DNA of 5,750 nucleotides from an uncultured Calothrix sp. (lineage in GTDB: Bacteria > Cyanobacteriota > Cyanobacteriia > Cyanobacteriales > Nostocaceae). A program made the translations under genes and the position numbers. The notes under the pieces were generated by a model. The model saw nothing but the letters and a program-made list of their open reading frames with translations, ran no database searches and had not been told where the DNA came from. Positions 4,020 through 5,750 of this stretch are shown one piece after another (the first letter of the stretch is position 1; every line of letters begins with the position of its first letter). Location: contig CAKZYM010000914.1 in NCBI GenBank assembly GCA_937884685.1, positions 1 to 5,750 of the forward strand, written 5' to 3'.

Positions 4020-5750
4020 TTAGCTGACATTAGCAAACTCTAGTTCGGATTTTTCCGATTTCATGACCTTGACTTGTCCGTCGTCGTCAACGTCTATTAC
4101 TGCTGTATCACCTTGTTTTATCTGACCTGAGAGCATTGCTTCTGCTAATGAATCTTCTAGTAGGTTCATTATTGCTCTACGTAGCGGTCTAGCACCGTAG
4201 CTGGGGTCGTATCCTTCTTGCACTACTAACTCTTTGAAGCTTTCGCTGATTTGCAAGGTGATTTCTTTCTCAACTAAACGGGTACTAATTTCTTTGAGCA
4301 AGATTTCGGCAATTTCTTTGATTTCGTCTTTCTGAAGTTGAGTAAAGACGATGATTTCATCAAGACGGTTGAGGAACTCGGGACGGAAGTAATTTTTGAG
4401 TTCTTCGTTGACCAAGGTTTTGATGCGGTTGTAGTTAGCTTCTGCTTCGTCTTCTACATTGAAGCCTAAACCACCACCACCTTTCTCAATTACTCTGGAG
4501 CCAATATTGGAGGTCAAGATTATTAAGGTATTCTTGAAGTCTACTTTCCGACCTTTGGCATCGGTAAGATGACCGTCATCCAACATTTGCAGCAACATAT
4601 TAAATATGTCTGGGTGCGCTTTTTCGATTTCGTCGAATAGCAATACGGTGTAAGGCTTGCGGCGCACGGCTTCGGTTAATTGTCCGCCTTCATCGTATCC
4701 CACAAATCCCGGAGGTGAACCGATTAATTTACTAACGGTATGACGCTCCATGAATTCGGACATGTCTAAGCGAATCATGTTTTCCTCGGAACCAAAGAAG
4801 TAGGAAGCCAAGGATTTAGCTAATTCTGTTTTACCAACTCCAGTAGGCCCGGAGAAAATAAAGCTAGCAATTGGACGGTCGGGATTTTTCAAACCGACAC
4901 GAGCGCGACGAATCGCTTTTGCTACCGCTGTAACTGCTTGCTCTTGTCCGATAAGTCTTTGGTGAAGAGTATCTTCTAAGTGCAGCAATACCTCAGATTC
5001 GGATTCGGTCAATTTGTTGACAGGTACCCCAGTCCAAGAAGCTACGATTTGGGCAATATCTTCCTCGTCAACTACAGCCCTTTGAATCTGTTCGCCAGAT
5101 TCTGTATCTTTAAGCTGTACTTCTAACCCCATTTCTTTGTCACGGAGTTCGGAAGCTTTGTCAAAATCCTGTAGTTTAACTGCTTCGTTTTTCTCTTTAG
5201 CAACAGCAGTAATTTGACGTTTTAAATCGCGGTCATTAGAAGCCATTGAATGACGCAAACGCACGCGAGAACCAGCTTCATCAATCAAATCGATAGCTTT
5301 ATCTGGTAGAAAGCGGTCTTGGATATATCTATCAGAAAGTTGAGCTGCTGCTACTAATGCTTCATCAGATATTGTTAAATTGTGATGCTGCTCGTAAGCA
5401 CCGCGCAAACCTTGTAAAATCTCAATCGTTTCATCAACTGAAGGTTCACCAATCTTAATTGGCTGGAAACGACGTTCCAAAGCCGCATCGCGCTCGATGT
5501 GCTTGCGGTATTCATCAAGGGTGGTAGCTCCAATACACTGAAGTTCGCCCCTTGCTAATGCTGGCTTAAGAATATTCGCAGCATCCATACCGCCTTCCAT
5601 GCCGCCCGCACCAACTAAAGTGTGGATTTCATCTATTACAAGGACGATATTTCCCGCAGAACGGATTTCTTCCATGATTTTCTTGAGACGTTCCTCAAAA
5701 TCACCACGGAAACGAGTACCAGCAACTACCAAGCCCATATCAAGGCTGAT
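4020..5750 (-). CDS. clpC: ClpC, HSP100 AAA+ unfoldase of the Clp protease (partial, 5' end outside window)
   Basis: The last 576 codons of ClpC; the frame runs off the right edge with ISLD before Met5, inside the conserved LDxGLxVAGTRFRG segment, so this Met is not the start. About 250 N-terminal residues (N-domain and first Walker A) are missing from the view. Counting Met at 5738 as 1: Walker B of ATPase domain 1 is VLVIDE (32-37), the first arginine-finger region ERRF (88-91), a UVR-type middle segment DFDKASELRDKEM (191-203), the second Walker A GPTGVGKT (297-304), Walker B LLFDE (366-370), the ClpP-docking tripeptide LGF (424-426), FRPEFLNR (451-458) and sensor 2 GARPLRR (515-521). The UVR segment and the lack of a long coiled middle domain separate it from ClpB. 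ClpC hexamers unfold proteins for ClpP in the cytosol and are essential in cyanobacteria. It is followed by the terminator at 3799-3833. Confidence 0.97.
   Translation of the reverse strand: MSLDMGLVVAGTRFRGDFEERLKKIMEEIRSAGNIVLVIDEIHTLVGAGGMEGGMDAANILKPALARGELQCIGATTLDEYRKHIERDAALERRFQPIKIGEPSVDETIEILQGLRGAYEQHHNLTISDEALVAAAQLSDRYIQDRFLPDKAIDLIDEAGSRVRLRHSMASNDRDLKRQITAVAKEKNEAVKLQDFDKASELRDKEMGLEVQLKDTESGEQIQRAVVDEEDIAQIVASWTGVPVNKLTESESEVLLHLEDTLHQRLIGQEQAVTAVAKAIRRARVGLKNPDRPIASFIFSGPTGVGKTELAKSLASYFFGSEENMIRLDMSEFMERHTVSKLIGSPPGFVGYDEGGQLTEAVRRKPYTVLLFDEIEKAHPDIFNMLLQMLDDGHLTDAKGRKVDFKNTLIILTSNIGSRVIEKGGGGLGFNVEDEAEANYNRIKTLVNEELKNYFRPEFLNRLDEIIVFTQLQKDEIKEIAEILLKEISTRLVEKEITLQISESFKELVVQEGYDPSYGARPLRRAIMNLLEDSLAEAMLSGQIKQGDTAVIDVDDDGQVKVMKSEKSELEFANVS

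Noticed and set aside
3770..4036. Minus-strand open frame of 88 codons
   Set aside because: It overlaps the clpC end, reads straight through the terminator stem and then into the pentapeptide gene in another frame; no recognisable domain.
1..5750. HIP1 (GCGATCGC) sites, tRNA or rRNA genes, transposase genes
   Set aside because: I looked by eye on both strands and found none; absence of HIP1 in a window this size is not informative for all cyanobacteria.

Overview
The window looks like a piece of chromosome from a filamentous, heterocyst-type cyanobacterium (Calothrix, Rivularia or Nostoc-like). The evidence is a cyanobacterial-type ClpC, a pentapeptide-repeat protein with the FCNT-MPDG tail common in that phylum, an AT-rich base composition, and intergenic spaces full of short dispersed repeats. 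These include two arrays of degenerate CAGTTAN heptamers, a CCCCTCTC/GAGAGGGG hairpin and a GTTGGGT/ACCCAAC inverted repeat. The genus is inferred, not proven.

Layout from left to right. Bases 1-67 may hold the last codons of a plus-strand gene that begins outside the window. Bases 68-301 are non-coding and carry two inverted repeats and a small tandem repeat. A short-chain dehydrogenase/reductase (302-1099, minus) follows, with a heptamer array almost touching its start codon. Next is a 12-helix major-facilitator transporter (1258-2460, minus). A 146-base divergent spacer separates it from a small molybdopterin oxidoreductase of the sulfite-oxidase/MsrP type (2607-3326, plus), which has both a twin-arginine motif and a lipobox. 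A second, longer heptamer array starts one base after its stop codon. A 101-residue pentapeptide-repeat frame (3489-3794, minus) has no good start signal and sits directly downstream of a strong intrinsic terminator. That terminator most likely ends transcription of clpC, whose last 576 codons fill 4020-5750 (minus); its N-terminal domain and first Walker A lie outside the window.

The genes do not form an obvious single pathway. ClpC is a housekeeping AAA+ unfoldase working with ClpP. The molybdoenzyme probably acts outside the cytoplasmic membrane, possibly in repair of oxidised protein methionines. The transporter and the SDR are of unknown substrate. The two minus-strand genes SDR and MFS are 158 bases apart with a repeat between them, so co-transcription is possible but not shown. 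I see no convincing new defence, mobile or biosynthetic system. The points worth a second look are the repeat arrays placed against gene boundaries, the Asp-for-Asn change in the SDR active site, the Tat/lipobox molybdoenzyme without a visible haem partner, and the possibly truncated pentapeptide gene behind the clpC terminator.
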